NCBI RefSeq assembly: GCF_001310635.1
Contig: NZ_BAXR01000005.1
Span: 1-64,000, forward strand
Direction of reading: 5' to 3'
Length of the DNA: 64,000 bases
DNA from: Bacillus sp. JCM 19034
Lineage (GTDB): Bacteria > Bacillota > Bacilli > Bacillales > Bacillaceae_D
Below are positions 38,857-49,081 of the stretch, piece by piece; position 1 is the stretch's first letter, and each line of letters opens with the position of its first letter. The notes beneath the pieces are model-generated. The model saw only the letters and a list, made by a program, of their open reading frames with translations, was not told where the DNA came from and did not search any database. A program made the translations under genes and the position numbers.

Positions 38857-39027
38857 ATGCGTAAACAATCAACATCTTTTGAAAATCTAGTGGAAGAATA
38901 CAAGCAACAGCTTCTTAAAGACCCTAAAGCTCTTGATGAAATTGAACAAAGACTTGAAGAGCGGCAAATCAAAGCAAGCATGCAAAACACTTCAGAACTA
39001 AACAACACAACAGATTCTAAAGACTAG
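38857..39027 (+). CDS. FbpB-like small protein, 56 aa
   Basis: MRKQSTSFENLVEEYKQQLL followed by KDPKALDEIEQRLEERQ resembles the FbpB/FbpA-type small proteins that in Bacillus act with the iron-sparing small RNA FsrA. I see no clear Fur box upstream, so iron regulation is not supported here. A TATAAT lies near 38819 and AAGGTGA precedes the ATG. Confidence 0.6.
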   Translation: MRKQSTSFENLVEEYKQQLLKDPKALDEIEQRLEERQIKASMQNTSELNNTTDSKD

Positions 39028-39175
39028 AATCCATAAGCATACGTTGTCAAAGCCCCACGTATAAGACTACATTTCTAAATTTCCAACAGGAAGAATGATC
39101 ATAACTAACACCATATTATGTTTGTGCAATATTTTTATGACTGCTAGAAACAGTCAAAGCAATTAATTAAAGAAG

Positions 39176-39206
39176 GCCCACTATGAGCTACTACTTCATA
39201 GTGGGC
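39176..39206 (-). terminator. Terminator of the M3 peptidase remnant
   Basis: GCCCACTATGA pairs with TCATAGTGGGC; on the minus strand it is followed by CTTCTTTAATTAATT. Confidence 0.75.
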
Positions 39207-39211
39207 AATTA

Positions 39212-39992
39212 CTAAAGATTCATATCTTCTGTTAATTCCATAAATTGATGAATATCATCTGAGACGACTTCAATTGCCTCCTGCCAACAGTGAGGCTTCG
39301 TTAAATCAGCGTCTAAATGTTTCTTCGCTAATTCCTCTACTGACATCCTTGCTGTATCTCGCAATAGAGCAATATATTCGTTCTCAAACGTTGATCCAAC
39401 TCGTTTTGCCTTCTTATACAATCCCAAGCTGAACAAGTAGCCAAATGTATATGGAAAATGATAAAAAGGGACACCTATTATATGAAAATGGTGCTTTGAA
39501 GCCCAAAACGTTGGTGAGTAGGCAGATAACTGATCACCATAAGCTTCCTTTTGTGCTTCCAACATTAAATCATTAAGCTCCTTTACAGAAAGGATCCCCT
39601 GCTTTCTACGTTCATAAAAATGGATCTCGAACAAATATCGAGCATGAATGTTCATAAAGAATGCGAACGAACGGGCTATTTTATTTTCAAGCAGCATGAC
39701 TTTCATTTCCTTCGCTCAGTCATTTTCCCTTGCCACACATTTGCTTTGTGATCTTTGACATTTTGTGCCGTTAAGCAACTGACAAACGCACTCGCCTCCG
39801 TACACGTTGCATCACATATTGCCCATCGTTAATCAAGGCTTCTAATTGAAATAAAGAGATATCATCAACCTGTAATTGTTTCTCAAATTGTTCTAAAAAG
39901 CGATCCGTTTCATCGATAAACTCTTTAAATTCGTTAGAATCACTCCCGCCTTTAAAAATAGAAGAGAGCTCCCATACCTCTGGAAATGTCAT
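39212..39992 (-). pseudogene. M3B oligoendopeptidase remnant with large internal deletion
   Basis: The start (MTFPEVWELSSIFKGGSDSN) and first 100 or so residues of a PepF/M3B oligoendopeptidase are followed after a frameshift by LTAQNVKDHKANVWQGKM, then directly by the family's C-terminal 160 residues (ARYLFEIHFYERRKQGILSV, then FPYTFGYLFSLGLYKKAKRV). Full-length members have about 590-600 residues; some 330 in the middle, including the HExxH zinc site, are missing. A peptidase activity is therefore not possible. The join lies near 39706. ATG 39992 follows AAAGGGGAG. Confidence 0.85.
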
Positions 39993-40051
39993 TTTATCTC
40001 CCCTTTGATAACACAATGAAATGTTTGCATGCTAGAGTTAAGACCTGATGA

Positions 40052-40657
40052 TTATTTACGTCCATAATCAGCTTTAATTTCACCCCATTTTTCCGTATGC
40101 CATTTTTTAATCGGGTTTTTGTAATCATTTGTTTGTAGCCAATGCTCTGCCCTCTCCACTAACGACCAAATATATTCGGTTTGTTTATTTCGTTCCAACG
40201 TTGATTTTGCTTTTTTCTGTTTCACCCATTTTATCGCCGTCATTGAATCAGAATAGATCGTTTTATCACTGCCACGTTCTTGCAAATATGCTAACCCATG
40301 CACAATCGCTAAAAACTCACCCATATTATTCGTCCCAATTTCAATTTCATCATGGGAAAATAAGACGGCTCCTGTTTTTGTATCAACTCCTTTGTATTCA
40401 ACGATACCAGGGTTCCCTCTACAGCCGACGTCAACGGAAATACTGTTCCAATCAATTTCTAAATTAGAGCCTGTTTGCTGAGACTTGTTATTTTGCGATA
40501 GTTCATCACTAAATGCCTGTTCAGCCTCCTCTTTAGTTGGAAATGATTTAAATCTTGCTCCAGTATAGCCTTTTACTTGTTTTTCACATTCAGACCATGA
40601 AGTGAATATCCCTGTATTTCTTCCTTCCCAAACAACATAAAATTTCTTTTTAGCCAA
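40052..40657 (-). CDS. Ribonuclease HI with N-terminal RNA/DNA-hybrid-binding domain
   Basis: Degrades RNA in RNA-DNA hybrids. The first 45 residues (FYVVWEGRNTGIFTSWSECE) are the small hybrid-binding domain typical of RNase HI with a caulimovirus VI-like domain. The RNase H domain has the four acidic residues Asp76, Glu114, Asp137 and Asp197. A complete 201-residue protein. Flanked by the M3 remnant and a small divergent gene. Confidence 0.92.
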   Translation of the reverse strand: MAKKKFYVVWEGRNTGIFTSWSECEKQVKGYTGARFKSFPTKEEAEQAFSDELSQNNKSQQTGSNLEIDWNSISVDVGCRGNPGIVEYKGVDTKTGAVLFSHDEIEIGTNNMGEFLAIVHGLAYLQERGSDKTIYSDSMTAIKWVKQKKAKSTLERNKQTEYIWSLVERAEHWLQTNDYKNPIKKWHTEKWGEIKADYGRK

Positions 40658-40739
40658 TTCAGCACCTCATGTATAAGTTTTTTTCTTAATGAAATAGTAA
40701 CAATGAATCGAAAAACATACAAATAAGGAGATTTTCTCA

Positions 40740-40877
40740 ATGAAAAAGCGTAACCCTCAAAAAGATAAAGCGATAACGAATAATAAGACACCAAAGGAAT
40801 CACTTTTCAATGAAGAAGTAGCTAGTGAAATGATCGATAACGGATCTAACAAAGCCAATCATAAGAAAAAGCACTAA
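40740..40877 (+). CDS. Small lysine-rich protein, 45 aa
   Basis: Reads MKKRNPQKDKAITNNKTPKE and ends NKANHKKKH. AAGGAG lies before the ATG at normal spacing. Composition resembles minor small acid-soluble spore proteins, but I cannot match it to a named one. Divergent from RNase HI. Confidence 0.6.
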   Translation: MKKRNPQKDKAITNNKTPKESLFNEEVASEMIDNGSNKANHKKKH

Positions 40878-40933
40878 TATGTATAAACAGAGGAATTTGT
40901 TCCAATAATGGTTGTAAAAAAGAGGTGATTGGC

Positions 40934-41185
40934 ATGAATATTACTATCAATCGCAAACGAACCGTTGAAGAAACTGGTGATTTGATTAGTACAAAAGGAA
41001 GCCGCCTTTATGCCATCATTGAAGATAAAGGTGAACGTTTCCCTTATCATTTACTGTGCCTCAAAACGTTTACAATCATTGAAAGCTATGACAAAATTCC
41101 ATCAAATAAAGAAATTGAAGAAGACATTGGTGAAAAGATTAATGGAGTTTATCATCATACTGACTCACATATTACCGTAAACTAA
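40934..41185 (+). CDS. Hypothetical protein, 83 aa
   Basis: Small soluble protein (MNITINRKRTVEETGDLIST, then LYAIIEDKGERFPYHLLCLK). ATG 40934 has AGAGGTGA before it and is preferred over the earlier start. No family recognised. Terminator follows immediately. Confidence 0.7.
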   Translation: MNITINRKRTVEETGDLISTKGSRLYAIIEDKGERFPYHLLCLKTFTIIESYDKIPSNKEIEEDIGEKINGVYHHTDSHITVN

Positions 41186-41189
41186 GTAA

Positions 41190-41223
41190 AACAGCACGAA
41201 GGCTAGATTCCTTTCGTGCTGTT
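41190..41223. terminator. Terminator between convergent genes
   Basis: AACAGCACGAAGG pairs with CCTTTCGTGCTGTT. It lies between two convergent stop codons. Confidence 0.85.
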
Positions 41224-41232
41224 AGTAATTGT

Positions 41233-41550
41233 TTATTTGGCTTCTGCCTCTTGCTCTTCGAACCATTCATCTAACACTTTCGCATCTAATACTTTCCCCT
41301 CAATAAATGCAACTTGTTTATCAAGAAAAAGGGATTGCCAATCTAATTTGAAGTCTTTTGCTATTGTAACAATCGTTAATAGCTCCTGCCATGCAACATA
41401 TCGTTTATACCAGAAAAACTGTGGCTGTTCCGTCATATATGGGTAGAGATCATCAAATTCCGTATGCTTACAGTCAACTGTTCTCTCAAATTGCCGCTTC
41501 GCCTCAGTAAGACGTTTCTGAAAATATGAATGTAATTGTTCCTGCTCCAT
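41233..41550 (-). CDS. Hypothetical protein, 105 aa
   Basis: Acidic helical protein (EQLHSYFQKRLTEAKRQFER, then PQFFWYKRYVAWQELLTIV). No domain recognised. GGGAGG precedes the ATG. The gap 41551-41792 holds no gene. Confidence 0.65.
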   Translation of the reverse strand: MEQEQLHSYFQKRLTEAKRQFERTVDCKHTEFDDLYPYMTEQPQFFWYKRYVAWQELLTIVTIAKDFKLDWQSLFLDKQVAFIEGKVLDAKVLDEWFEEQEAEAK

Positions 41551-41792
41551 TATGATTCCCTCCCATTATAAATCCTTCTATATCTATATCTATCATACCA
41601 TGATCACGATCATGACAAAAGGATCAACCTTCACCCCTTTTAAAAGACTGATGCCATTTTTTCCAGTAATCTCTTACATAAACCGATGCTCTCTGATTGA
41701 CGCTTTCATCCATTATCGCTATGATATAAAAAGTTCATTATCTAAACATTAATAAAAATGTAAAGAAAATATAGATAGATGGGAGGTTTGTC

Positions 41793-42624
41793 ATGCTCTC
41801 CGTCATAAAATCTCTTAACAATAATGTTCTTGTTGCCACCGACCCTAAATATGGTGAAGTGATCCTAATTGGAAAAGGGATTGGATTTGGTAAAAAGAAA
41901 TGGTGAAACCGTTTCTGAAAAAGAAGCTGAGAAGTTCTATATCCTTAAAGAAACTCAAGAACAGGAGCAGTATAAGCAACTTCTTGGCTACGTTGATGAG
42001 AACTTTATCGGCTTAATGGATGATATGATCAAAATAATCGAAAAACGCTTTTCTGTAAGACTCCATGAACATATTCATGTCGCCTTGACTGATCACTTAT
42101 TTTACGCCGTAAAACGTGTTAGGCAAGGACTCGATATATCTAATCCATTTCTCACTGAGACAGAACTTGCCTATCCAAAGGAATTTGCTGTCGCTAGCGA
42201 ATTAATTGACTATCTTAATCGCACATTAAACATTACCATACCTAGTGGAGAAATCGGTTTTGTTGCCTTGCATATTCACAGTGCACTATCAAGCCGTTCC
42301 TTATCAGAAGTGAATAAGCATACAAGGCTAGTTGGGGAATTAGTCCAAATTATTGAGAGTACGCTGAATATTGAGATTGATCGTCAAGATATTAATTACT
42401 TACGACTCGTTCGCCATCTTCATCACTTAATCGAACGGATTGAAAAGGATAATTATGTAGATAATCATGAATCTTTAAAAAGAGTGTTGCAAGAAGAATA
42501 TCCGGTATGCTACAATCTTTCATGGAAATTGATGAAAATAATGCAACATAGGTTGCAACGTACAATACCGGATGCTGAAGCCGTTTACTTAACGTTACAT
42601 CTTCAACGACTATCAAAAAGATAA
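41793..42624 (+). pseudogene. glcT: GlcT-type PRD transcriptional antiterminator, frameshifted
   Basis: BglG-family RNA-binding antiterminator that in Bacillus controls ptsG in response to glucose flux through the PTS. The N-terminal co-antiterminator domain (LSVIKSLNNNVLVATDPKYG, then IGKGIGFGKKK) is joined to two PRD domains with conserved His (RLHEHIHVALTDHL, FVALHIHSAL, LRLVRHLHHL, VYLTLHLQRL). The frame breaks near 41911 (one extra base in AAATGG). ATG 41793 follows GGGAGG. It lies directly upstream of ptsG. Confidence 0.88.
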
Positions 42625-42659
42625 TATATTTATTCTTTTACCGTGTGACTGGTTGTGCA

Positions 42660-42757
42660 GGCATGAGAGAAAAGAGAGTAATACATGAGATTTAGGAAAC
42701 AATAGTGTTATCCTATCTCTTTTGTGGTACTTCTTTTCACTCATGCCTTATTTTGTT
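42660..42757 (+). promoter_or_regulatory. ptsG leader: antiterminator target and terminator
   Basis: A long stem between GGCATGAGAGAAAAGA and TCTTTTCACTCATGCC encloses a smaller hairpin (GAGATTTAGGA with TCCTATCTC). TTATTTTGTTG follows. Location and shape fit the GlcT RAT/terminator control of ptsG: antiterminator binding would keep the terminator open. Confidence 0.75.
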
Positions 42758-42798
42758 GCATTTATATCATCAATAATAAGTATTTAGGAGGAAACATT

Positions 42799-44844
42799 AT
42801 GTTCAAGAAATCTTTCGGTGTCTTGCAGCGTGTAGGTAAAGCTCTTATGCTACCAGTAGCTCTTTTACCTGCAGCCGGAATTTTGCTTGCGTTTGGCGAC
42901 GCCTTACAAAACCCTGACATTACAACAGCTATTCCAGCTTTAGAAGCATCATGGGTCGTCATGCTAGCAAGCATTATGCAAAGTGCTGGTTCCATCGTTT
43001 TTGATAATCTCCCACTTCTATTTGCAGTTGGGGTAGCAATCGGTTTGGCGAATGGAGACGGTGTTGCCGGGCTTGCAGCCATTATTGGATACCTTATTAT
43101 TAACGTCACCATGGGGGTTACTGGGGGTATTACTCCTGAAATGGTCAATGCTGACAACCCACAATATAGTTTAATTTTAGGTATTCCCACTTTAGGAACA
43201 GGCGTATTTGGTGGTGTAATTGCCGGTCTCTTAGGTTCCTATATGTACAACAAGTTCTTTAATATTGAACTGCCACCATATTTAGGTTTCTTTGCTGGAA
43301 AACGTTTCGTTCCAATCGCTACGGCCTTTTTCGCCCTATTTGTTGGAATACTTTTACATTTCATTTGGCCAACTGTACAAACAGGCATGAACGCCATTTC
43401 GTATTTAATGGTTGACTCCAACCGAACGATAGCTGCATTTATTTTTGGTGTCATTGAACGTGCATTAATTCCGTTCGGCCTTCATCATATTTTCTATTCA
43501 CCGTTCTGGTTTGAATTCGGTCAGTATACGAATGCAGCTGGTCAGCTAGTACGTGGGGATCAACAAATTTTCTTTGCACAAATTCGCGATGGAGCTGAAT
43601 TAACAGCTGGTACATTTATGACGGGTAAATTCCCATTCATGATGTTCGGCCTTCCTGCAGCAGCACTAGCCATTTATCATTGTGCTCGCCCTGAGAAAAA
43701 GAAAGTCGTTGCTGGTATTATGATTTCAGCAGCTTTAACATCTTTCTTAACGGGAATTACAGAGCCGCTTGAATTTAGTTTCTTATTCGTTGCACCGCTT
43801 TTATTTGCGATTCATACCGTTTTTGCTGGCTTATCATTTATGATCATGCACATGCTTGATATTAAGATTGGTATGACATTCTCAGGTGGTGTGATTGACT
43901 TCTTACTATATGGGGTATTACCGGGCCGAACAGCTTGGTGGCTTGTTATTCCAGTCGGGTTAGCGTTTTCCGTTATTTATTATTTCGGCTTCCGCTTTGC
44001 GATTAAGAAATTTAACTTAATGACTCCAGGTCGGGAAGAAGAAGAAGATACAGATAGCCAAGAAGAGGAAAAAGCAAGCTCGACATCAGACTTACCTTAT
44101 GACGTTCTTAAAGCATTAGGCGGGAAAGAGAACTTAACGAATTTAGATGCTTGTATTACCCGATTACGTGTAAGTGTTGATGATGTTAATAAAGTGGAAA
44201 AAGATACATTAAAGAAGCTTGGAGCATCAGGCGTTATGCAATTGGGAAATAACATCCAAGCGATCTTTGGTCCGCGTTCCGATCAAATTAAATCACAAAT
44301 ACAAGATATTATTAGTGGACGTACACCAGCTCGTGTCGAAGAAGCACCAAAAGCAGAAAAAGCACCAAGAACTTCGGCAGAAGCAGTTTCATTCCTTGCT
44401 CCATTAACTGGTGAGTTATTACCGATTACGGACGTTCCAGATCAAGTTTTTTCAGAGAAAATGATGGGAGATGGATTTGCTATAAAACCGTCAGAAGGAG
44501 TCGTTGTCTCCCCAGTGAACGGTAAAATTATGACCTTCTTCCCAACAAAGCATGCGATCGGTATCGCTTCTGATGAAGGGCAAGAAGTTTTAATTCACGT
44601 TGGCATTGATACAGTCAATTTAAAAGGAGAAGGCTTTGAGGCACTCGTTTCTGAAGGAGACATTGTTTCACAAGGGCAAGAGCTTCTAAAGTTTGACCTT
44701 GATTACATTAACGAACATGCAACATCAACGATTACTCCTGTTGTCTTCACGAACTTAGAAGAAGGACAAACAGTTGAAATTGGTCAACAAAAACAAATCA
44801 ATCGCAACGATCAAAATATTATTGCGATAAAAAAGACTAATTAA
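42799..44844 (+). CDS. ptsG: PTS glucose transporter subunit IICBA PtsG
   Basis: Glucose uptake and phosphorylation in the plasma membrane. EIIC membrane domain (about residues 1-400, with [13 protein letters not shown]), EIIB with phospho-Cys at about residue 452 ([11 protein letters not shown]), and EIIA with phospho-His at about residue 600 ([10 protein letters not shown]). 681 residues, the usual three-domain length. ATG 42799 with GGAGG is chosen over an upstream in-frame start at 42724, which lies inside the leader hairpin. Controlled by the adjacent GlcT. Confidence 0.95.
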   Translation: MFKKSFGVLQRVGKALMLPVALLPAAGILLAFGDALQNPDITTAIPALEASWVVMLASIMQSAGSIVFDNLPLLFAVGVAIGLANGDGVAGLAAIIGYLIINVTMGVTGGITPEMVNADNPQYSLILGIPTLGTGVFGGVIAGLLGSYMYNKFFNIELPPYLGFFAGKRFVPIATAFFALFVGILLHFIWPTVQTGMNAISYLMVDSNRTIAAFIFGVIERALIPFGLHHIFYSPFWFEFGQYTNAAGQLVRGDQQIFFAQIRDGAELTAGTFMTGKFPFMMFGLPAAALAIYHCARPEKKKVVAGIMISAALTSFLTGITEPLEFSFLFVAPLLFAIHTVFAGLSFMIMHMLDIKIGMTFSGGVIDFLLYGVLPGRTAWWLVIPVGLAFSVIYYFGFRFAIKKFNLMTPGREEEEDTDSQEEEKASSTSDLPYDVLKALGGKENLTNLDACITRLRVSVDDVNKVEKDTLKKLGASGVMQLGNNIQAIFGPRSDQIKSQIQDIISGRTPARVEEAPKAEKAPRTSAEAVSFLAPLTGELLPITDVPDQVFSEKMMGDGFAIKPSEGVVVSPVNGKIMTFFPTKHAIGIASDEGQEVLIHVGIDTVNLKGEGFEALVSEGDIVSQGQELLKFDLDYINEHATSTITPVVFTNLEEGQTVEIGQQKQINRNDQNIIAIKKTN

Positions 44845-44852
44845 TATTTTTC

Positions 44853-44898
44853 AAAAAAGCGTCGTGCCAATTCGTAAAGAATACAGCCGACGCTTTTT
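44853..44898. terminator. Bidirectional terminator after ptsG
   Basis: AAAAAAGCGTCG and CGACGCTTTTT form the stem; both strands have a T-run. The convergent C-N hydrolase ends just beyond. Confidence 0.9.
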
Positions 44899-44908
44899 CT
44901 GATGTTCA

Positions 44909-45697
44909 CTATTTATATAATGAAGGAACGCGACTCGAAAAGACTGGAACCTCTTTGCGAATCCGTTGTACCTCTTCTAAGCTTAAAATAGCAAGCAACG
45001 TTTCTTCTCTTTCAATTGAACCATATTCAATCAGTTCACCCCAAGGATTAATGATCTGCGACTGCCCAGCGAATTCGACACCATCATACGTCCCTACACG
45101 ATTTGAGCTAACTACAAATAGTTGATTTTCAATCGCACGTGCCTTAAGTAACGTGTTCCAATGTTGTTCTCTAGCTAACGGCCACTCTGCGACAACGACC
45201 AGCAATTCAGCCCCTTCTAGAGCAACTGCTCGAGCTAGCTCCGGAAAGCGCAAATCATAGCAAATAATGACAGCCATTTTATGTCCATCTAGCTCAAAAA
45301 CATTCGCACGCTTTTTCCCACCTGTTAAATACTCATCTTCTTTCAGCATTGGAACTAAATGAATTTTATCATAGTGATAAACATTCTCTCCTTGACGGTT
45401 ATAGACAAGTGCCCGATTAAAAAACTCACCCTCCTCTTTCACAACGATCGAACCAGCAATTATATTTACATTATGCTTTTTCGCTAACTCCGCTAGAAAT
45501 AATTCAACTGAATGCTCATCTTCTTCAATTAGTTGCTCTAACTGTGGCAGCGTATAAGCAGTCGTCCACATTTCTGGTAAAACAATCAGGTCTACTTGCT
45601 GATTAAGAGTAACTTCATCCGACCATTTTTCTACTTTCTTACGATTTTGTTCAATATCTCCTGGAATAATATCCATTTGGTAAACGGCAACCTTCAT
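44909..45697 (-). CDS. Carbon-nitrogen hydrolase (omega-amidase/MtnU-like)
   Basis: Nitrilase-superfamily amidase, 262 residues, with triad Glu42 (LPEMW), Lys111 (HYDKIHL) and Cys146 (IICYDLRFPE). Resembles omega-amidase/MtnU proteins of methionine salvage; substrate not proven. A complete, single gene. Confidence 0.88.
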   Translation of the reverse strand: MKVAVYQMDIIPGDIEQNRKKVEKWSDEVTLNQQVDLIVLPEMWTTAYTLPQLEQLIEEDEHSVELFLAELAKKHNVNIIAGSIVVKEEGEFFNRALVYNRQGENVYHYDKIHLVPMLKEDEYLTGGKKRANVFELDGHKMAVIICYDLRFPELARAVALEGAELLVVVAEWPLAREQHWNTLLKARAIENQLFVVSSNRVGTYDGVEFAGQSQIINPWGELIEYGSIEREETLLAILSLEEVQRIRKEVPVFSSRVPSLYK

Positions 45698-45806
45698 TCA
45701 TATTCCCCTACCTTATTCATTATGTACATTTATTCTACCACTTTCACAGACCTCTTTCAGCTTAGAAAAACGTGGAGCCAACCCTTCACCCATGATTTAT
45801 GATTAG

Positions 45807-46155
45807 GTGCAGATTTCTCCTTAATTCTCTCTTAAACCTGCACCTATTCGCTGGTTGATGCAGGTTTCTCTCCGATTTCCTCTTAAACCTGCACCTATTC
45901 GTCGGTTGATGCAGATTCCTCTCCGATTTCCTCTTAAACCTGCACCTATTCGCTGGTTGATGCAGGTTTCTCTCCAATTTCCTCTTAAACCTGCACCTAT
46001 TCGCTGGTTGGTGCAGGTTTCTCTCCGATTTCCTCTTAAACCTGCACCTATTCGTTGGTTGATGCAGGTTTCTCTCTGATTTCCTCTTAAACCTACACCT
46101 ATTCGCTGGTTGATGCACGTTTCTCTCCGATTCCTCCTTAAACCTGCACCTATTT
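45807..46155. repeat. 51-bp tandem repeat array C (seven units)
   Basis: Seven units of 51 bp with core AAACCTGCACCTATTCG followed by CTGGTTGATGCAGGTTT. Within each typical unit TGCAGGTTT and AAACCTGCA form a perfect 9-base inverted repeat with 17 bases between. Long repetitive frames on both strands are a consequence of the period. Located in the gap between the C-N hydrolase and the fructose operon. Confidence 0.92.
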
Positions 46156-46233
46156 GAGGCATTGAACCGAAAGCTCCCACCTTCTCCCAGCAAAAATAAA
46201 CTTCACCTTGCCACTCATCGTTCCCCTCTTTCT

Positions 46234-46281
46234 AAACAAAAAATTGACCAAAAAGGTTGAAAATCAAACCCTTTTGATCAA
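46234..46281 (-). terminator. Terminator of the fructose operon
   Basis: On the minus strand TTGATCAAAAGG pairs with CCTTTTTGGTCAA, followed by TTTTTTG. Confidence 0.85.
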
Positions 46282-46297
46282 ATTTCTTTATACTTCT

Positions 46298-48159
46298 CTA
46301 TACTGTTTTCTTCTTCCATAATCCTAACAATAAAGCAGTGATCATTGATCCGATAACTATTGCAAGAAGATATGCGAGTGCACTTCCATAGACTAGCGGA
46401 ATAACAAAAACACCACCGTGCGGAGCAGGTAAGCCTATCCCAAATAAAGCCGTTAATCCACCAGCTACAGCAGACCCTACAATAATAGATGGAATGACTC
46501 GTCCAGGGTCAGCCGCCGCAAACGGAATCGCCCCTTCTGTAACAAACGATAATCCTAAAACGTAATTTGTTTTTCCACTTTCACGCTCTTGATTTGTAAA
46601 TTTATTCTTAAAGAATGTTGTCGCTAAAGCGATTCCTAGTGGCGGAACCATCCCACCTGCCATAACCGCAGCGTGAGGCCCGAAATTACCTGCATCAATC
46701 ATCGCAATACCGAATGTAAAGGCTGCTTTATTAACAGGTCCTCCCATATCGACTGCCATCATCCCACCTAACACGATGCCGAGAATCACCATATTCGATG
46801 TTCCCATTCCAGATAGCCACGACTCTAATCCGCTATTAACCGCCGATAACGGGCTGACTAAAAGTAGCATTGACATACCTGTTAGGAAAATATTTAAAAC
46901 TGGATATAGCAGAACTGTTTTAATTCCTTCTAAAAATTGCGGTAACCCTTTTAACAAATACTTCACAAATAACGTTAAGTAACCAGCTAAAAATCCGGCA
47001 ATTAAGCCGCCCAAGAAACCAGCTTCTCCTGTTGAAGCAATTAAGCCACCTACCATACCTGCTGCAAAACCTGGTCGATCAGCAATACTCATTGCAATGA
47101 ACGCAGCTAGAATAGGAATCATAGCTCCAAATGCATGTCCCCCACCAATTGTATTAAGCATATCAGCAAATACATTATAGGTTGGGTGATTAGGATCACT
47201 AGATTCTACCCCAAAAATGAATGATATGGCTATAAGAATCCCACCACCGACAACAAACGGTAGCATATTGGAAACACCATTCATCAAATGTTTATAGAAA
47301 CCACGACGTTCTCCAGATCCGTTGCCGTGCTTGCTGCCTTGCTCTGAACTTTCGTAAATAGGTGCTGCTCCCGATAACGCTTTATCAATTAACTCTTTCG
47401 TCTTGCGAATACCGTCAGTTACCCCTGTTTGGATAACAGGCTTTCCATTGAAGCGAGCCACATCTACTTTCGTATCAGCAGCAACGATAATCGCATCTGC
47501 CTGAGCGATTTCTTCCTCTGTGAGTTTATTTTTCACTCCACCGGATCCGTTTGTTTCAACTTTGATTGTTATACCTTGCTTTTTTGCTTCAGCTTTTAGT
47601 GCATCTGCAGCCATATACGTATGAGCAATCCCTGTCGGACATCCTGTAACAGCAAGCAGACGATAGCTCGAAGACGTTGGTGAGCTCTCTTCTGATTTCA
47701 ATTGTTCCGCTTCTTTTTGATCAATCGCTTCAACAATTTCAGCTTCAGATTGTGCTGATTGAAGCTTTTGACGAAAATCCTCATCCATCAAAAACGTCGA
47801 TAAGCGTGATAGTGTATCTAAATGTGATTGTGTTGCATTCTCTGATGCAGCAATCATAAAAAATAGATGCGTTGGCTGACCATCTAAAGATTGATAATCC
47901 AAGCCTGTAATAGAACGTCCAAAGGCAATCGCTGGTGTTTTCACTCCTGCACTTTTGGCGTGTGGAATCGCAATACCATCACCGATCCCTGTTGTGCTTT
48001 GTTCTTCACGTTCCCAAATCGCCTCTTTATATTGCGATGAATCAGCTAATCTACCGGCAGTATCTAGTTTTCGCACAAGCTCGTCAATCGCTTTTGATTT
48101 ATCTGTTGCTTGCATATTTAAAATAATCGTATCTTTTTTAACAGCTCAGAAATTCTCAT
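46298..48159 (-). pseudogene. fruA: PTS fructose transporter subunit IIABC FruA, N-terminal frameshift
   Basis: Fructose uptake as fructose-1-phosphate. EIIA (phospho-His in GIAIPHAKS), EIIB (phospho-Cys in AVTGCPTGIAHT) and EIIC membrane domain. The natural ATG at 48159 is 1 base after the fruK stop and reads MRISELLKK; one A is lost in the A-run near 48139 and the frame then goes DTIILNMQATDKSKAIDE. The remaining 605-residue frame is intact from Met at 48115, so a slightly shortened FruA could still be made. Third gene of fruRKA. Confidence 0.9.
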
Positions 48160-48160
48160 C

Positions 48161-49081
48161 TTACTCATCCCCCATAGTTGTAATGGTTACTTCTTTTGCA
48201 AGTGTTAGTACGTTATTTCTTTGGCAAAAGCCTTGTGAAAAAGCAGTTGCACTACCTGAGGCAACAGCAAAGGCAAACACGTTTTCAATCGACTGTCCCT
48301 CAGCTAATGCAGCAATAAATCCAGCTACAACCGAATCACCTGCTCCAACTGAATTGACAACTTTCCCTTCTGGAACTGTCGCAAAATAAACTCCGTCTTT
48401 TGTAGCTAAAATGGCTCCATCTCCTGCAAAAGAGACTAGTACGTAGCGAATGCCTTTTTCAACAAGCTGCTTTGCATACGGAATCGCTTCCTCTTTAGTT
48501 GAGATTGTTGTTGAAAATAATTCAGCTAACTCATGATGATTCGGTTTAATCAATGTTGGCTTAAGATCGATGACAGACTTTAGTGCTTCGCCACTCGTAT
48601 CAATAAACACTTGAGCTCCTTTCGCTGCTGCTTGCTCCATTAAACGTTGATAAACGATTTTCGGTAACGTTTTCGGTACACTTCCTGCCAGCACTAAGAA
48701 ATCACCAGCTTGTAATTGCTCTAGCTTACTTTCTAATTGTTTTAGTTCATCTACTGAAATTTGTGGAGATACTCCATTAATCTCGGTTTCAATCTCACTT
48801 TGAATCTTTACATTAATACGTGTATCTGCTTGAATCTGCGTAAAGTCTGTTCCAATCTCTTCTAGTTCAAGCTGTTCTTGTATAAAACGACCCGTAAATC
48901 CACCAATAAATCCATGTGCGACACTTGAATGGCCTAAATTTTTCAATGCCTTTGAGATATTAATCCCTTTGCCTCCTGCTACCTTTTGATCGGATTTTGC
49001 TCGATTGACAAGACCAAGTTCAAATTGATCAAGACGAACAAAATGGTCAATAGCAGGATTTAATGTTACGGTCATAATCAT
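48161..49081 (-). CDS. fruK: 1-phosphofructokinase FruK
   Basis: PfkB/ribokinase-family kinase that converts fructose-1-phosphate to fructose-1,6-bisphosphate. N-terminal VTLNPAIDH and catalytic loop SVGAGDSVVAGFIAALAEG are present, and KVAGGKGINISKALKNLG binds substrate. It overlaps fruR by ATGA and lies 1 base before fruA. 306 residues, normal. Confidence 0.95.
   Translation of the reverse strand: MIMTVTLNPAIDHFVRLDQFELGLVNRAKSDQKVAGGKGINISKALKNLGHSSVAHGFIGGFTGRFIQEQLELEEIGTDFTQIQADTRINVKIQSEIETEINGVSPQISVDELKQLESKLEQLQAGDFLVLAGSVPKTLPKIVYQRLMEQAAAKGAQVFIDTSGEALKSVIDLKPTLIKPNHHELAELFSTTISTKEEAIPYAKQLVEKGIRYVLVSFAGDGAILATKDGVYFATVPEGKVVNSVGAGDSVVAGFIAALAEGQSIENVFAFAVASGSATAFSQGFCQRNNVLTLAKEVTITTMGDE

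Noticed and set aside
42724..42798. Upstream start extending PtsG by 25 residues
   Set aside because: It would begin inside the leader hairpin; the ATG at 42799 has a GGAGG and matches the family start.
1..46155. CRISPR array
   Set aside because: The 51-bp arrays are head-to-tail without unique spacers, and no cas gene is present in the window.
45786..46193. Basic repetitive proteins (RCRFKRKSERNLHQP type)
   Set aside because: Same reason as above; three frames are open at once and none has a binding site.
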